Of a stretch of DNA of 64,000 nucleotides, positions 33,908 through 45,212 are shown in pieces (positions within the stretch are counted from its first letter, which is position 1; each line of letters begins with the position of its first letter). The notes beneath the pieces are model-generated. The model was not told the origin of the DNA, ran no database searches, and worked only from the letters and a program-made list of their open reading frames with translations. Source of the stretch: Cladocopium goreaui (Eukaryota > Sar > Dinophyceae > Suessiales > Symbiodiniaceae); assembly GCA_947184155.2 (NCBI GenBank), contig CAMXCT020001757.1:244970-308969 (forward strand), in the 5' to 3' direction. Both the position numbers and the translations under genes were made by a program.

Positions 33908-35260
33908 TGCAATGCAAACTATTGTTTTGTACTTGTGCTATATTGTCTTGATACTCCTCTTCTCGACTGCCTATAATACATCTTTAATATATTGTTTTGT
34001 AATATGGTGTCTCCATACTAACAAGAAAAGACCCTGCTCCTCTACGCTCTCGGGCCATCCGTCGTCTAGTTTATTAGGGGGCGAAACCTTCAAATTTATT
34101 TCAAATTTGATATTGTATTTTAATTCGTCTTTAAAGGGATCAATTACAAATCAATTTGACCAACCTTGAATTTTCCCAAAGTTGGAAATGGGTACGTTTG
34201 GTAGTAGAGAGAGGGCTTTTTTGGTTTTCTTCGTGCACAGACATTCTTTGGATGCTAATTAATGCTCTCGCTGCAACAGTTTTGCCCAATGAATTTAGTT
34301 CTCTGTGTTGCGCATGAGGCGGCGCCAGTAGCTACTGAAACATTCAAGATGAATCCTGTGGCCGGATGCAGTTGTGCAGGCAAGCTTGCCAGCAGATACA
34401 GCAGATGTCACGGGCACCTCCAAGTCGGGACTCCCAGTGCCAAGCTGGTGGAAATTGTGTGAACATCACTTGGGACAAGTGGCAACTTGTGGAAGAATGG
34501 CAACGCATGAGTGGAATATTGGTGTGGCTGCATTGGACGAAGGAGACGCATCGACTTGGGAATGTTATAGTTATACATTTGTTTTCATCCCAGTGGAGGA
34601 AAATTGCTTAATTAAGTCTTAAGTTTGACACTGGTAAAGCTAGTATATTCGTGTAAAAGGGGTTGTTGAATTGACCAAGAGATGGGGGTACTTACGGAAA
34701 TGGAAAGAAAGCCTTACGAGAGGCTTTTGATAGTGCAATCTGAGGCTCAGGCCAATGTGCCCGGGGGGCACCTCTGTGAAAGGGGAGCGAAAGAGTGTAA
34801 TAGAGCGGAGGGAAAGAGAGGAATAGAAACATATGTGAAATTCGGGGGAGAGAGGATTTTGGAGGATATAGCCAAGGATTTTGATTCTGGAGTCGGATAG
34901 ATGATGGAATGCAAGATGGGATGACAGGATAAGAGAGGGAGAAGAGGTAGCGAGCAGGGTAGGGGCTTTTGATTGGGGAATTGCCTGAGGGGTTTGTAAT
35001 GAAGTGAGCCAATTTTAGAGGGTTGTCATGGAGAATAGATTTGTGATTCAGATCCGTGGGGGAGAATGGGTGTTATAGTTATACCAGTAGTACCGCACAA
35101 GGCGGTGGCGGAAGTTTGAAAAATAGGAAACCCTATAGGAGAGGTTGGTTGTTGTGAATCACGGATGGCAGAGCGAATCCACTGATGGACCGAAAGGTGG
35201 TTGGAGTTTAAACAGTTTGGTTTTTTGGAGCGGTTGCAATGATTGCAGTGGTCACCTCAC
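33908..35260. other. No recognised gene
   Basis: Short frames at 34262-34462, 34374-34622 and 34682-34900 have no recognisable domain. AGAGAGGG and GGAGAG words are frequent at 34780-34960. Confidence 0.45.
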
Positions 35261-35261
35261 C

Positions 35262-35500
35262 ACAACTGCTGGATGTAGTGTGGTGTAGCGCAGTTGTAGT
35301 TGCAGCTGTAGTGTGGCGTAGTGGAGTTGTAGGTGTAATGTAGTGTAATTAGTGTAGTGTAGTTGCAGTTGCTGTTGCAGTTGCAGCTGTGGTGTGGTGT
35401 AATTAGTGTAGTGTAGTGTAGTCTACTGTAGTGTTGTGTACTGTAGTGTGGTATCGTGTAGTGTAGTCGACTGCAGTGTAGTGTAAAGTGGCGTAGTTGT
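35262..35500. repeat. GTAGTGTAGT/GTTGCAGTTG microsatellite
   Basis: Irregular repeats of GTAGTGTAGT with GTTGTAGTTGCAG words. They continue, after a 200-bp break, as the array at 35715. Confidence 0.85.
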
Positions 35501-35714
35501 ACGGCAACGACATTCAAATATGTGGAGGGCGGGCCAGCCCCCGAGGCCCAGGAGGTAGTATAAAATACCAGTTCGTAAATTTAATGTAGTTACCGTATGT
35601 TTCAATGAATTGGATTCCGTATATTTAAATTGCCGGGCGGACCAAGGAAAACCTTCTCGGAGGTAGTCTTGAATACTTGCTCATGTATTTGGAAATCCGT
35701 ATGTTTAAATGTAG

Positions 35715-36028
35715 TTACCGTAGTTGTAGTTTAGTGTAGTGTAGTGCAATGCAACGTAGCGCAGTGCAATGTAGTGGTAGTTGCAGTGGCAGTGGCAGTT
35801 TTAGCAGTAGTAGTAGTAGTAGTAGTTGTTGTTGTTGTAGTTGTAGTTGTAGTTGCAGTTGTAGTTGTAGTTGTAGTAGTTGTAGTAGTTGTAGTAGTAG
35901 TAGCAGTAGTAGTAGTAGTGGTAGTGGTAGTGGTAGTAGTAGTAGTATTGGTAGTAATGGTAGTAGTAGTGGTAGTAGTGGTAGTAGTGGTATTGGTAGT
36001 AGTGGTAGGAGTGGTATTGGTGGTAGTG

Positions 36029-36071
<43 letters not shown>

Positions 36072-36190
36072 TGGTAGTAGTGGTAGTAGTAGTACTACTA
36101 CCACTACTACCACTACTACTACTACTACTTCTACTACTACTACTACTACTACTTCTACTACTTCTACTTTTTCTACTACTACTACTACTA
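35715..36190. repeat. (GTA)n array reversing into (TAC)n
   Basis: GTAGTAGTGGTAG repeats reverse at about 36091 to ACTACTACCACTAC repeats, forming a microsatellite hairpin. Poly-Val, poly-Ser and poly-Leu frames are artefacts. Confidence 0.9.
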
Positions 36191-36930
36191 GTACTAAGTA
36201 GTACTAAGTAGTACTAAGTAGTCCTAAGTAGTCCTAAGTAGTACTAAGTAGTCCTAAGCAGTCCTAAGCAGTCCTAAGGAGTCCTGAGTAGTCCTGAGTA
36301 GTCCTAAGTAGTACTAAGTAGTACGAAGTAGCCCTAAGTAGTCCTAAGTAGTACTAAGTAGTACTAAGTAGTACTAAGTAGTACTAGGTAGTAATAAGTA
36401 GTACTAATTAGTACCAAGTAGTAGTAAGTAGAACTGAGTAGTACTAAGTAGTACTAAGTAGTACTAAGTAGCACTAAGTAGTACAAAGTAGTACTAAGTA
36501 GTTTTAAGTAGTACTTAGTAGTACTAAGTAGTACTAAGTAGTACTAAGTAGTCCTAAGTAGTAATAAATAGCCCCAAGTAGTCCTAAGTAGTCCTAAGTA
36601 GTCCTAAGTAGTCCTAAGCAGTACTAAGTAGTACTAAGTAGTACTAAGTAGTACTAAGTAGTACTTAGTAGTACTAAGTAGTACTAAGTAGTCCTAAGTA
36701 GTCCTAAGTAGTCCTAAGTAGTACTAAGTAGTACTAAGTAGTACTAAGTAGTACTAAGTAGTACTAAGTAGTACTAAGTAGTACTAAGTAGTACTAAGTA
36801 GTCCTAAGTAGTCCTAAGTAGTAATAAATAGTACTAAGTAGTCCCAAGTAGTCCTAAGTAGTCCTAAGCAGTCCAAAGTAGTACTAAGTAGTACTAAGTA
36901 GTGCTAAGTAGTACTAAGTAGTACTAGTAG
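36190..36930. repeat. 10-bp array (GTACTAAGTA), about 74 units
   Basis: Very regular GTACTAAGTA and GTCCTAAGTA decamers. The CC variant occurs in blocks of two to four units, a sign of recent block duplication. No frame is open for long because TAA/TAG recur. Confidence 0.95.
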
Positions 36931-36942
36931 TATTAGTGTAAT

Positions 36943-38271
36943 TTAGTATGAGTGTAATTTAGTAGTAGTAGTAGTAGTTGTTGTTGTTGTAGTAGTAGTA
37001 GTCGTAGTAGTGTAGTAGCGGCCTTTTCTTCTTTTTCCTCGACCTTTTCCTTTCCTTGATCTGAAGAGCCTTCGTCCTCCTCTGCCTTTTCCTTTTCCTT
37101 TTCTCTTTCCTTTACCTTTGCCTCGTTTGGTCTGTCTTCCTTGGAACCTTCTCTGATACCATGTGTAGTCAGCGGCATCATAAACCCAGAAAACCTCTTC
37201 TAAAGCATCCAGGAATCCTTCTGCGCCGTCTTCATCATCGTCGGCCCAATAGCCGTCGGTTCCTTCTAATTCTCCTTCTTCCAGAACGAAGAAAGATCTT
37301 CTCTGTCCAATGCCAGAGGGTTGCATCATAGGATTGTCTACTGCTGTTTTTGTCGTGCAAAACATTTCCAAGAAAAGATCTCTGAGTTCTTGCACATTGT
37401 ACTGGTCAAGTGTTCGTCCACGATATGTCATGATACTTGTGAGTGCGTTTCTCTGATCTTGCGTCCAATCTGCTAGACTTACAAAGATCAATGCTAGCAA
37501 GTTGCCATCTAAGGGGAATGCCATTCTCTGTTGTTGTCATCTGTTTTCATTGAGTTGTCTGAATGCTATCAAAGCATGTTCATCTGTCCATGGTACATTG
37601 ACATGTGGTTCTTGTCCTGGTGTTGCTGCTGCAAGGCCTGCAAGTTCAGCTTGATGTGCTTCATGATCTTGACGACATTGTGCAACGAATGCAATTGCAT
37701 CTGGACTCGGAATCAACAAATCTGGTAGAAGATCCATCCAAGACTCAATAAGTCTGTTTCCAGTCAGTTGAAATCTAGTCATCCATTTTTGTAGATCCAT
37801 GGTTTCTCTGTTGTACTTCATGAACTGCATGAAACGGTATAAGAACACGCTCTGGGCACCTTTCATTAAATGGGGTCGCAAGAATCTTTTGAAATAGTTG
37901 ACATCATCGTTGGGATCCCTTACCGGTAGCATTTCTCGATCCAGTAATCTCTTGTACTGTTGCGCTTCACCTTCTAATCTCTTCCTCAACGCAGGTCCAC
38001 GGTTTTCCGGTTCCAGCTCTGTGATGTCACACCAGTCATCGATTGCATCTTCAAATGCAAAGAAACTGGTTCTCCCGTCATATGCAGGGGCTACCTTCGT
38101 GGTCATCTGCTGCGTCATATGGATTGAGAGTTGTTGGAGTGCTCTTCTCATTGCATAAGAGTCACATTGATTCCATCCATCTGCATCGACAATGTCGAAG
38201 TCATCATCATCACAGCCATGGCGTGCCATATCGGGCTCTGCCTGGAGCTCGCCTTCAATGAAAAGGATCAC
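36943..38271 (-). pseudogene. gag: Copia-type retrotransposon Gag fragment
   Basis: The frame from 38271 gives 244 codons, then an in-frame TGA (about 37537-37539). The same frame reopens at once with a further 193-codon segment (37524-36943). The first part contains YDGRTSFFAFEDAIDDWCDI, LEGEAQQYKRLLDRE, FKRFLRPHLMKGA and WMTRFQLTGNRLIESWMDLL. The second part has a Lys/Gly/Arg-rich tract, GKGKRKGKGKGRGGRR. I remember this order from N-terminal regions of Ty1/copia polyproteins in Symbiodinium. Gag would package element RNA. The downstream half runs into the (TAC)n microsatellite at about 36960-37016, so protease, integrase and reverse transcriptase are absent. The TGA may be a mutation or a readthrough site; I favour mutation. 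LTRs were not identified. Confidence 0.75.
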
Positions 38272-38530
38272 AGCCCCGCTACCACTTGAAAAGGGGCACT
38301 AGCGTCTAGGTTAGATCAGCTAGAGCGTCTTCCCAAGACAGCTTCACACCTTCTATACTCGGCCAATAGCCAGTCGGTCCGATGTCCACAGGATTATTCT
38401 ATATTTCTCTTGAGCCTTGACAGCGTATGTAAATGTGCTCATTCATGCTATATCCACATAGGATCCAAGCTTAAACAAAAACATGGGGGGATGTTGTGGG
38501 GAGGGGCGTAATAACGTTCCTTGCGCTTGC
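38272..38530. other. Upstream flank of the gag fragment
   Basis: Would be leader or LTR if the retroelement was once complete. No paired copy is present in the window to prove an LTR. Confidence 0.3.
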
Positions 38531-38765
38531 ACCCATGTTTCATGCTACGCTATGAGATCTTCTCTTGCACTTGCACCCACGTTTCATGTTACGCTATGAG
38601 ATCTTCTCTTGCACTTGCACCCACGTTTCATGCTACGCTATGAGATCGCACTTGTACCCACGTTTCATGCTACGCTATGAGATCTTCTCTTGCACTTGCA
38701 CGCAACGCTATGAGACGTTTCATGCTACGCTATGAGATCTTCTCTTGCACTTGCACTCAGAACAA
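38531..38765. repeat. About 47-bp tandem repeat, five units
   Basis: Units of the type TTGCACTTGCACCCACGTTT followed by CATGCTACGCTATGAGATCT and TCTC. Some units are truncated. Confidence 0.85.
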
Positions 38766-39100
38766 GAGATCCAAAGGATCGACCTGTGGCCAAGCACTTG
38801 TTCGACACTGTCAAAAGTTTCATGTTCAGACACAACTGTGGACGCCAACTCTGGAGTCAGCTTGTCGAGTTGGCGAAAGAAAACGGTTGAAATATATTTT
38901 TTTACAGATGACCTTCAAAATACATGGAAAAACACAATCAAAATAGAAAAAAGGGTGTGCCGTCTCGCGCCTGCCATGCGAATTTCAAATAGAAACTTTG
39001 ACACCAGAGGCAAAAATGCTGTAAATACCACGATTTGTCTTCAGCGCCGCTGAAAAAAAGGTGCGTTTTCCCTGGGGTCGCTAACCACGCCGTAGCCTTG
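38766..39100. other. No recognised gene
   Basis: Short frames only (38745-39053 plus, 38938-39288 minus), overlapping antisense. Confidence 0.5.
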
Positions 39101-39430
39101 TTTTGAGTGCTCCCTTCATGCGCAAAATCGTGCTTTTTGGTGTTTTCCTCGTGCAAAAAAGAATTGTGCTCTAGATCGTGCTTTTTGGTTCTCTCTCTTG
39201 TGCACAAAAGCGTGCTTTTTGGTACACTCCCTCGTGCCCAAAATCGTGCTTTCTGGCGCCTTCCTTTGTGCCAAAAATCGAGTTTCAAAAAACTCGTGCT
39301 TTTTTGCTGCTCTCTCTCCCTCGTGCCAAAGCTCGTGCTTGTTGGTGCTCCCCCTTATGCCAAGACTTGTGCTCTAGACTCTAGATCGTGCTTTTTGTCG
39401 CTCCCTTTCGTGCAAAAAATTGTGGTCTAG
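39101..39430. repeat. About 36-bp degenerate repeat (TCGTGCTTTTTGG)
   Basis: Irregular units combining CTCCCTCGTGCCCAAAA with TCGTGCTTTTTGGTG. Long frames on both strands (39107-39430, 39288-38938) reflect the repeat. Confidence 0.75.
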
Positions 39431-39467
39431 ATCTTGCTCGCTTTCACAAGCATTAGGCTTGACTCAA

Positions 39468-39539
39468 AAGATGATGATGATGATGATGATGATCATGATG
39501 ATGATGCTGATGATGATGATGATGTTGAGAATGATGATG

Positions 39540-39571
<32 letters not shown>

Positions 39572-39745
39572 GATGATGAGGATGAGAATGATGATGATGA
39601 TGCTGATGATGATGATGTTGAGAATGATGATGATGATGATGGTGGTGATGATGATGATGAGAATGATGATGATGGTGATGATGATGATGATGAAGATTAG
39701 GAGGAGGATGAGGCCCAGGAGGAGGAGGATGAGGAGGAGGATTAT
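39468..39745. repeat. (GAT)n microsatellite
   Basis: ATGATGATGATG runs with GAGAATGATG and GGTGATG interruptions, then GGAGGAGGA. Poly-Asp, poly-Met and poly-His frames are artefacts. Confidence 0.95.
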
Positions 39746-39911
39746 GCTGATGATGTGCTGGGGTCGTGTTGAACCCCGGCATTTGTTGTTGTTGTTGCTG
39801 TTGTGGATGTGTTTTTCCCAAAAGCATCTTCGATGCTTGGGTTCTCGTTTAGTTGTTTAACCGGGTGGGGAAGCGAGCTGGTTTGAACGGTGGTGTGCGG
39901 ACGGCGTGGGC

Positions 39912-40155
39912 GCAACGGAAAGGAAGGGAAAGGAAAGGAAAGGAAGGGAAAGGAAGGGAAAGGAAGGGAAAGGAAGGGAAAGGAAGGGAAAGGAAGGGAA
40001 AGGAAGGGAAAGGAAGGGAAAGGATGGGAAAGGATGGGAAAGGAAGGAAAAAGGAAGGGAAAGGAAGGAAAAAGGAAGGGAAAGGAAGGGAAAGAAAGGA
40101 AGGGAAAGGAAGGGAAAGGAAGGGAAAGGAAGGGAAAGGAAGGGAAAGGAATGAG
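39912..40155. repeat. 10-bp array (AGGAAGGGAA)
   Basis: A purine-only strand over about 240 bp, AGGAAGGGAA repeated with occasional AGGATGGGAA and AAAGG variants. Mirror-symmetric purine tracts of this kind can form triplex DNA. Confidence 0.95.
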
Positions 40156-40159
40156 TGGG

Positions 40160-41640
40160 AAAAGAAGCCGCTGGAGATCAGCGAGCTCGGCTGCGCGGAC
40201 GGCTGCGGACGGAAAATGGGTGGAGAATATGCGCGGACGGCTGCGGACGGCATGGGTGCAAGGGAGTGGCTGGAAATGGGTGAAGAGAAGAAGCCGCTGG
40301 AGATGAGCGAGCTTGGCTGCGCGGACGGCTGCAGACAGCAAATGGGTGCGGAGAATTGCGCGGACGGCTGCGGACGGCGTGGGTGCAAGAGAGTCGCTGG
40401 AAATGGGTGGGGAGAAGAAGCCGCTGGGGATGAGCGAGCTTATCTGCGCGGACGGCTGCGGACGGGAAATGGGTGCGGAGAATTGCGCGGACGGCTGCGG
40501 ACGGCGTGGGTGCAAAGAAGTGGCTGGAAATGGGTGGGGAGTAGACGCTGGTGATGAGCGAGCTTGGCTGCGCGGACGGCTGCGGACGGCAAATGGGTGC
40601 GGAGAATTGCGCGGACGGCTGCGGACGGCGTGGGTGCAAGGGAGTGGCTGGAAATGGGTGGAGAAGAAGTCGCTGGTGATGAGCGAGCTTGGCTGCGCGG
40701 ACGGCTGCGGACGGGAAATGGGTTCGGAGAATTGCGCGGACGGCTGCGGACGGCGTGGGTGTCAGGGAGTGACTGGAAATGGGTGGGAAGAAGAAGCGGC
40801 TGCTGATGTGCGAGCTTGGCTGCGCGGACGGCTGCGGACGGCAAATGGCTGCGGAGAATTGCGCGGACGCCTGCGGACGGCTGCGGACGGCGTGGGTGCA
40901 AGGGAGTGGCTGGAAATGGGTGGGGAGAAGAAGCCGCTAGTGATGAGCGAGCTTCGCTGAGCGGACGGCTGCGGACGGGAAATGGGTGCGGTGAAGTGCG
41001 CGGACGGCTGCGGACGGCACGGAGTGGCTGGAAATATTTGGAAATGGGTGGGGAGTAGACGCCGATGGAGATCAGCGAGCTTGGCTGCGCGGACGGCTGC
41101 GGACGGGAAATGGCTGCGGAGAATTGCGCGGACGGGTGCGGACGGCGTGGGTGCCAGGGAGTGGCCGGAAATGGGTGGGGAGAAGAAGCCGCTGGAGATG
41201 AGCGAGCTTGGCTGCGCGGACGGCTGCAGACAGCAAATGGGTTCGGAGAATTGTGCGGACGGCTGCGGACGGCGTGGGTGCAAGGGAGTGGCTCGAAATG
41301 GGTGGGGAGAAGAAGCCGCTTGGGATGAGCGAGCTGACGGCTGCGGAGGGGAAATGGGGTCGTGCAAGGGAGTGGCTGGAAATGGGTGGGGAGAAGAAGC
41401 CGCTGGGGATGAGCGAGCTTGGCTGCGCGGACGGCTGCGGACGGGAAATGGGTGCGGAGAATTGCGCGGACGGCTGCGGACGGCGTGGGACGTCATCGGA
41501 CGGCGTGGGTGCAAGGAGTGGCTGGAATCGGGTAGGGAGAAGAAGCCGCTGGGGATGAGTGAGCTTGGCTGCGCAGAAGGCTCCGGACGGCGTGGTTGCA
41601 AGGGAGCGGCTGGAAATGGGTGGGGAGAACGAGCATGGAA
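40160..41640. repeat. 126-bp GC-rich satellite, about 11 units
   Basis: Units begin GAGCGAGCTTGGCTGCGCGG near 40182, 40306, 40433, 40557, 40683 and onward. Each contains two GCGCGGACGGCTGCGGACGG blocks, GCAAATGGGTGCGGAGAATT and TGGCTGGAAATGGGTGG. The length is a multiple of three, so both strands carry frames up to 322 codons with phrases such as RPQPSAQ and ARTAADG. No start, splice or domain evidence makes any of them a gene. Confidence 0.9.
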
Positions 41641-42120
41641 AATGGTTGCTTGTCGGCTGGCTATGTGCGCATATAGGTTAACCGATATAATAGATGCAAG
41701 GGGGTGGGGCCAGGGAATGGGTGGAGACATGGGGTACTTGGATGACCGGCTTGGTTGCTATCTAGATGGTGCTACTTAAGCTATATTTTAGGTAAACCCA
41801 AAGGGCTTCGTCTATAGGAACCAGATCTGAGGCTAAGAGCCTTACATAAACCAAAGACGTAAAGAACCAACATAAAACAACGTAAACGCAACATAAAAGC
41901 AAACACAAGTGAATCATAAACACATCGGAAACTCATCATAAACAGAACGCAAGTGAATCCACAATAAAACATAAAACGACTCATCAACAAAACACAAATG
42001 AATCCACAAACCATTCTGGCAGTCATGTGTCCCAACTGTCGCGCACGTGTTTCCATCTTCTCTGGAGGTGAGCGGAGTTATGTGACACAATGTTTGCTCT
42101 GTGTTTCACTTGTGTTTGAA
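41641..42120. other. AT-rich spacer with CATAAACA and AAACACAA repeats
   Basis: Words such as ACATAAAACAACG and AACACAAGTGAATC continue into the hairpin that follows. No gene seen. Confidence 0.5.
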
Positions 42121-42656
42121 ATACGTTTTGTTTGCGCAGCACTTGCGTCAGGCAAAAGTCTAAGATCTTATTCTGGGAAAATAAGATCTTAGGATTTTGA
42201 CATACATAAAAAAAATACAAGCGAAACACAAACAAAACATAAACAAAACACAAATGTAGCATAATTTTGTTTATGTTTTTTTGTGTTCTGTTTATGTTTT
42301 GGTTTATGTTTTGTTTGTGTTTTTTGTGTCAATTATTTGCGTAAGGCCTTATTTTTTATGTTTTTTTTGTGTTTTTTTTGCAAACAAGCATAAAGAAACA
42401 CAAAAAAACATAAAAAAAAATAAGGCCATACGCAAATCATCGACAAAAAAACAAATCAAACATAAACAAAAAATAAACCAAAACAGAAACAAAACACAAA
42501 AAAACATAAACACGTTTATGCTACATTTGTGTTTTGTTTATTTTGTTTGTGTTTCGCTTGTGTTTTTTTATGTATGTCAAAATCCTAAGATCTTATTTTC
42601 CCAGAATAAGATCTTAGACTTTTGCCTGACGCAAGTGCTGTGCAAACAAAACGTAT
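42121..42656. repeat. 536-bp near-perfect inverted repeat
   Basis: Positions x and 84777-x pair. For example CTTGCGTCAGGCAAAAG at 42142 pairs with CTTTTGCCTGACGCAAG ending 42635. The outer ATACGTTTTGTTTG at 42121 pairs with CAAACAAAACGTAT ending 42656. The centre lies at about 42388. The right arm is close to a full reverse copy of the left. A transcript would fold into a long double-stranded RNA. Confidence 0.9.
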
Positions 42657-43224
42657 GTCAGACATATGTGAAACATGTGGGAGACATCAGTTTCACATTG
42701 GCTGCAGGTTTGTACCAGGTTTGGATTTCAAATTGGCAACTGCTTGACACAGGGGGGACGGCCAACTCATGTTTCACATATGTTGCAAATTTCACACACA
42801 TGTTTTGCTTTATGTGTCACTTATGTTTCAATTATATTCCATTTATGTTTCGTTTGCGTTCCACATATGTTTCGTTTATGTTTCACATATGTTTTTACTT
42901 ACGCCTAGACATAGTTTATGTTTACGTCATGCCCCGTCCACCCTCTATAGAAACCATCCCTGGAGCCCCTTTGGATCAAGCTAAGCTATATTATAAGTTG
43001 CTCACTAACATGTTCTAACCTAAGTTATATATTGGGTTAACATATGTTAAGTTCACCGGGCTTACTTACTATGTTGACGCTCTTGTGCTATGTAGATAGT
43101 ATGTTGGCTATTTAGTTGCGGCCTACTTAGACAACTTTTTGGTAAGTTCGCCATGTTAACTTAGAGTACTTACTAAACACATAGCCTACATACATATCTT
43201 GACTATTTAAGTTAACAAGTTAAA
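42657..43224. other. No recognised gene; short CATATGTTTC repeats
   Basis: CATATGTTTC, TTATGTTTC and related words recur at about 42780-42900. The rest is AT-rich. Confidence 0.5.
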
Positions 43225-43440
43225 TATTTAACTTACTAAGTACGCGGGGGCCTACTTACTAAGTACGCGGGGGCCTACTTACTAAGTATGCCGGGGGCCT
43301 ACTTACTAAGTACGCCGGGGCCTACTTACTAAGTACGCCGGGGCCTACTTACTAAGTATGCCGGGGCCTACTTACTAAGTACGCAGGGGCCTATTACTAA
43401 GTACGCCAGGACCTACTTACTAAGTACGCAGGGGCCTTGT
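43225..43440. repeat. 23-24-bp tandem repeat, nine units
   Basis: Units of the type GGGGCCTACTTACTAAGTACGC, with one or two extra bases before GGGG. Confidence 0.9.
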
Positions 43441-44269
43441 TGAGATGCGCGTTTGGGTCGGTGCGCAAGTGCATGAGCTCGCTTCGCAACGTGGACGCGT
43501 TCAAGTGACAGAGGTGGTGATATCATTTTTGTCGAATTTGAATATCGTTTAGAGAGGTTTTGCTTTTCACTATGATTTACAATCTTAAGGTTGGACTGTT
43601 ATTTGAGCAGCGTTTTGGTTCGCTTACATGCGTAATCATATGCAAGCGTGTGTGAAATACAAGACGGGTCACATCATCCCTTATATGCGTTAGCTTTGGT
43701 TTTCGGTTTCTACATGTCAAGCGCCTCCCACTTGGACAGGAACATGTGGAAAATTTTGCTCAATCATGTTTGAAGATTGGATAGGAAAAACATTTTTTGC
43801 CTGTTTTGTCAATTTGGTTTTGTGTACTTGGGGTGGTTGATGCGTCAGAAAAGAACAAGCAGTTGGGTTAAACTACTCGCTGCTGCTTTCAAAATGTGCT
43901 GGCATGTGTCTCGCTTCGAAATAGCGTGCAAAACATCAAACTCAATTTTTATGAGTCATATTGGAAAAAATAGCAGCAACTCATCATGCGGGTTCATGTC
44001 CCGAAGTGTTTTTGGAAGGGATTTTTGGTCAACGAAAGAATCTGAGGCCTCATGGAACGCCAGAAGCAAGATACGCAAAAGTGAAATTTGTTTTGAACAA
44101 ACTTTGGAACGCCAAATCTCTCACAATGCCTTTTTGTTTTTGACTTTGTGAATTCAGTGGACGCGTTCACCAAACCGACATGTTTGAGACCATGTTTGAT
44201 TTCATGCTTGCTGAGTTGCGCATGTGAAGTCACCGTCTTGGCCTCTTGAACATGTGAGTTTCAGTTGCC
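43441..44269. other. No supported gene
   Basis: A frame at 43961-44143 (CPEVFLEGIFGQRKNLRPHG) could be an exon of the following gene, but no splice junction could be set. Antisense and alternative frames overlap it. Confidence 0.35.
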
Positions 44270-45212
44270 ATGCTTGTGAATTCAGAAAAACTACTGCAAC
44301 TGTCAATGATTGATGTTGCCAACCAAACTGACAGATTGCGTGAAGAACCTTGCCGTTCCCTGACTGAAGTGGCTCAAAGAGTTTGGGCAGACACAGTGTC
44401 AAAACTTAGACACAAACTGAGTAATCACTGCCGTGATGAGGTCATGGAGCTCCAGTTGACATGTTTGAAAGTCAGCTTGATGAGTCTATGGTGTGTATGG
44501 AATACTGCCTCCTCAAGAAGCCTGACGAACTCCCAAAAGCCAAGAACTTCGTGAATTTGTGGCCGGGGCAGTATGGACGAGTCTTGGCCTGTGACGACAT
44601 CTTCATGGCCAAGTTCTCACAAGGAGGTGGCAGCGCATGCAAGTACCAGTATATGGAGAGGAAGGAATGGAAAGGCAAACCGTTGCTGGTGTATGCTCAT
44701 TGCCAGAATAGATTCCCATACGTTGGTGTCTTGATCCACGAATTTCGACCGAAGATCGTGGTGGAGCAAGGGATATGCACTCGAGATGATGGCTTGGTGC
44801 ATGCAGTTTCATGGCGCTACAGCAGCTCAGGGGAGCACATCTGCACCAAGTTCTTCTACGCCAACGTTTCTTGCAAAAGGTTTGATAATTTTTCACTGTT
44901 GAAGTTCAAAGTTTTTTTTTGTCACATGTCCCATGTCACAGTTGGGAAAGTAACATATAGTGAATGTCTCAGATTTGGTGCGAGGATCGCATTACGCAGG
45001 GGAATGCCTTGAAATACTGTTTGGACCACCTCGTCCAAAACGGGGTCACCACATCGGTGACAGAATGCGTGCTGTCGGTGCCCTTTCAACCGAACCAGCT
45101 GTTATTCAAGCCCGACTATACGCACAGTCAGACGATTTTTGCGGAGAGCGAGTCTGTCCGGCCTTGGGGCATTGTTGATCAAGATTCCATTGGCAGTGGC
45201 TCGGTTTTGTAG
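44270..45212 (+). CDS. Hypothetical gene, two or three exons, frame unresolved
   Basis: Three plus-strand segments look coding. Segment 44270-44470 reads VANQTDRLREEPCRSLTEVA and WADTVSKLRHKLSNHCRDEV. Segment 44461-44879 reads LLKKPDELPKAKNFVNLWPG, VLACDDIFMAKFS and VLIHEFRPKIVVEQGICTRD. Segment 44973-45212 reads WCEDRITQGNALKYCLDHLV and ends DSIGSGSVL and a stop. A donor AAAAG/GTTTGATA at 44879/44880 and an acceptor GTCTCAG ending 44972 suit an intron, but the phases do not join the second and third segments. The first two overlap in different frames. Either one junction is wrong or the gene carries indels. No domain recognised. Confidence 0.45.

Noticed and set aside
32361..33912. FTHRRFYTQTLLHTDA proteins on the minus strand
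   Set aside because: Produced by the 16-bp satellite, which cycles through all three frames without a stop.
35744..36211. Poly-Val, poly-Ser and poly-Leu proteins
   Set aside because: Pure translations of the (GTA)n microsatellite in every frame.
40313..41779. Long ARTAADG and RPQPSAQ proteins of 215-322 codons
   Set aside because: Open on both strands because the 126-bp satellite unit is divisible by three and lacks stops. No start, splice or domain evidence.
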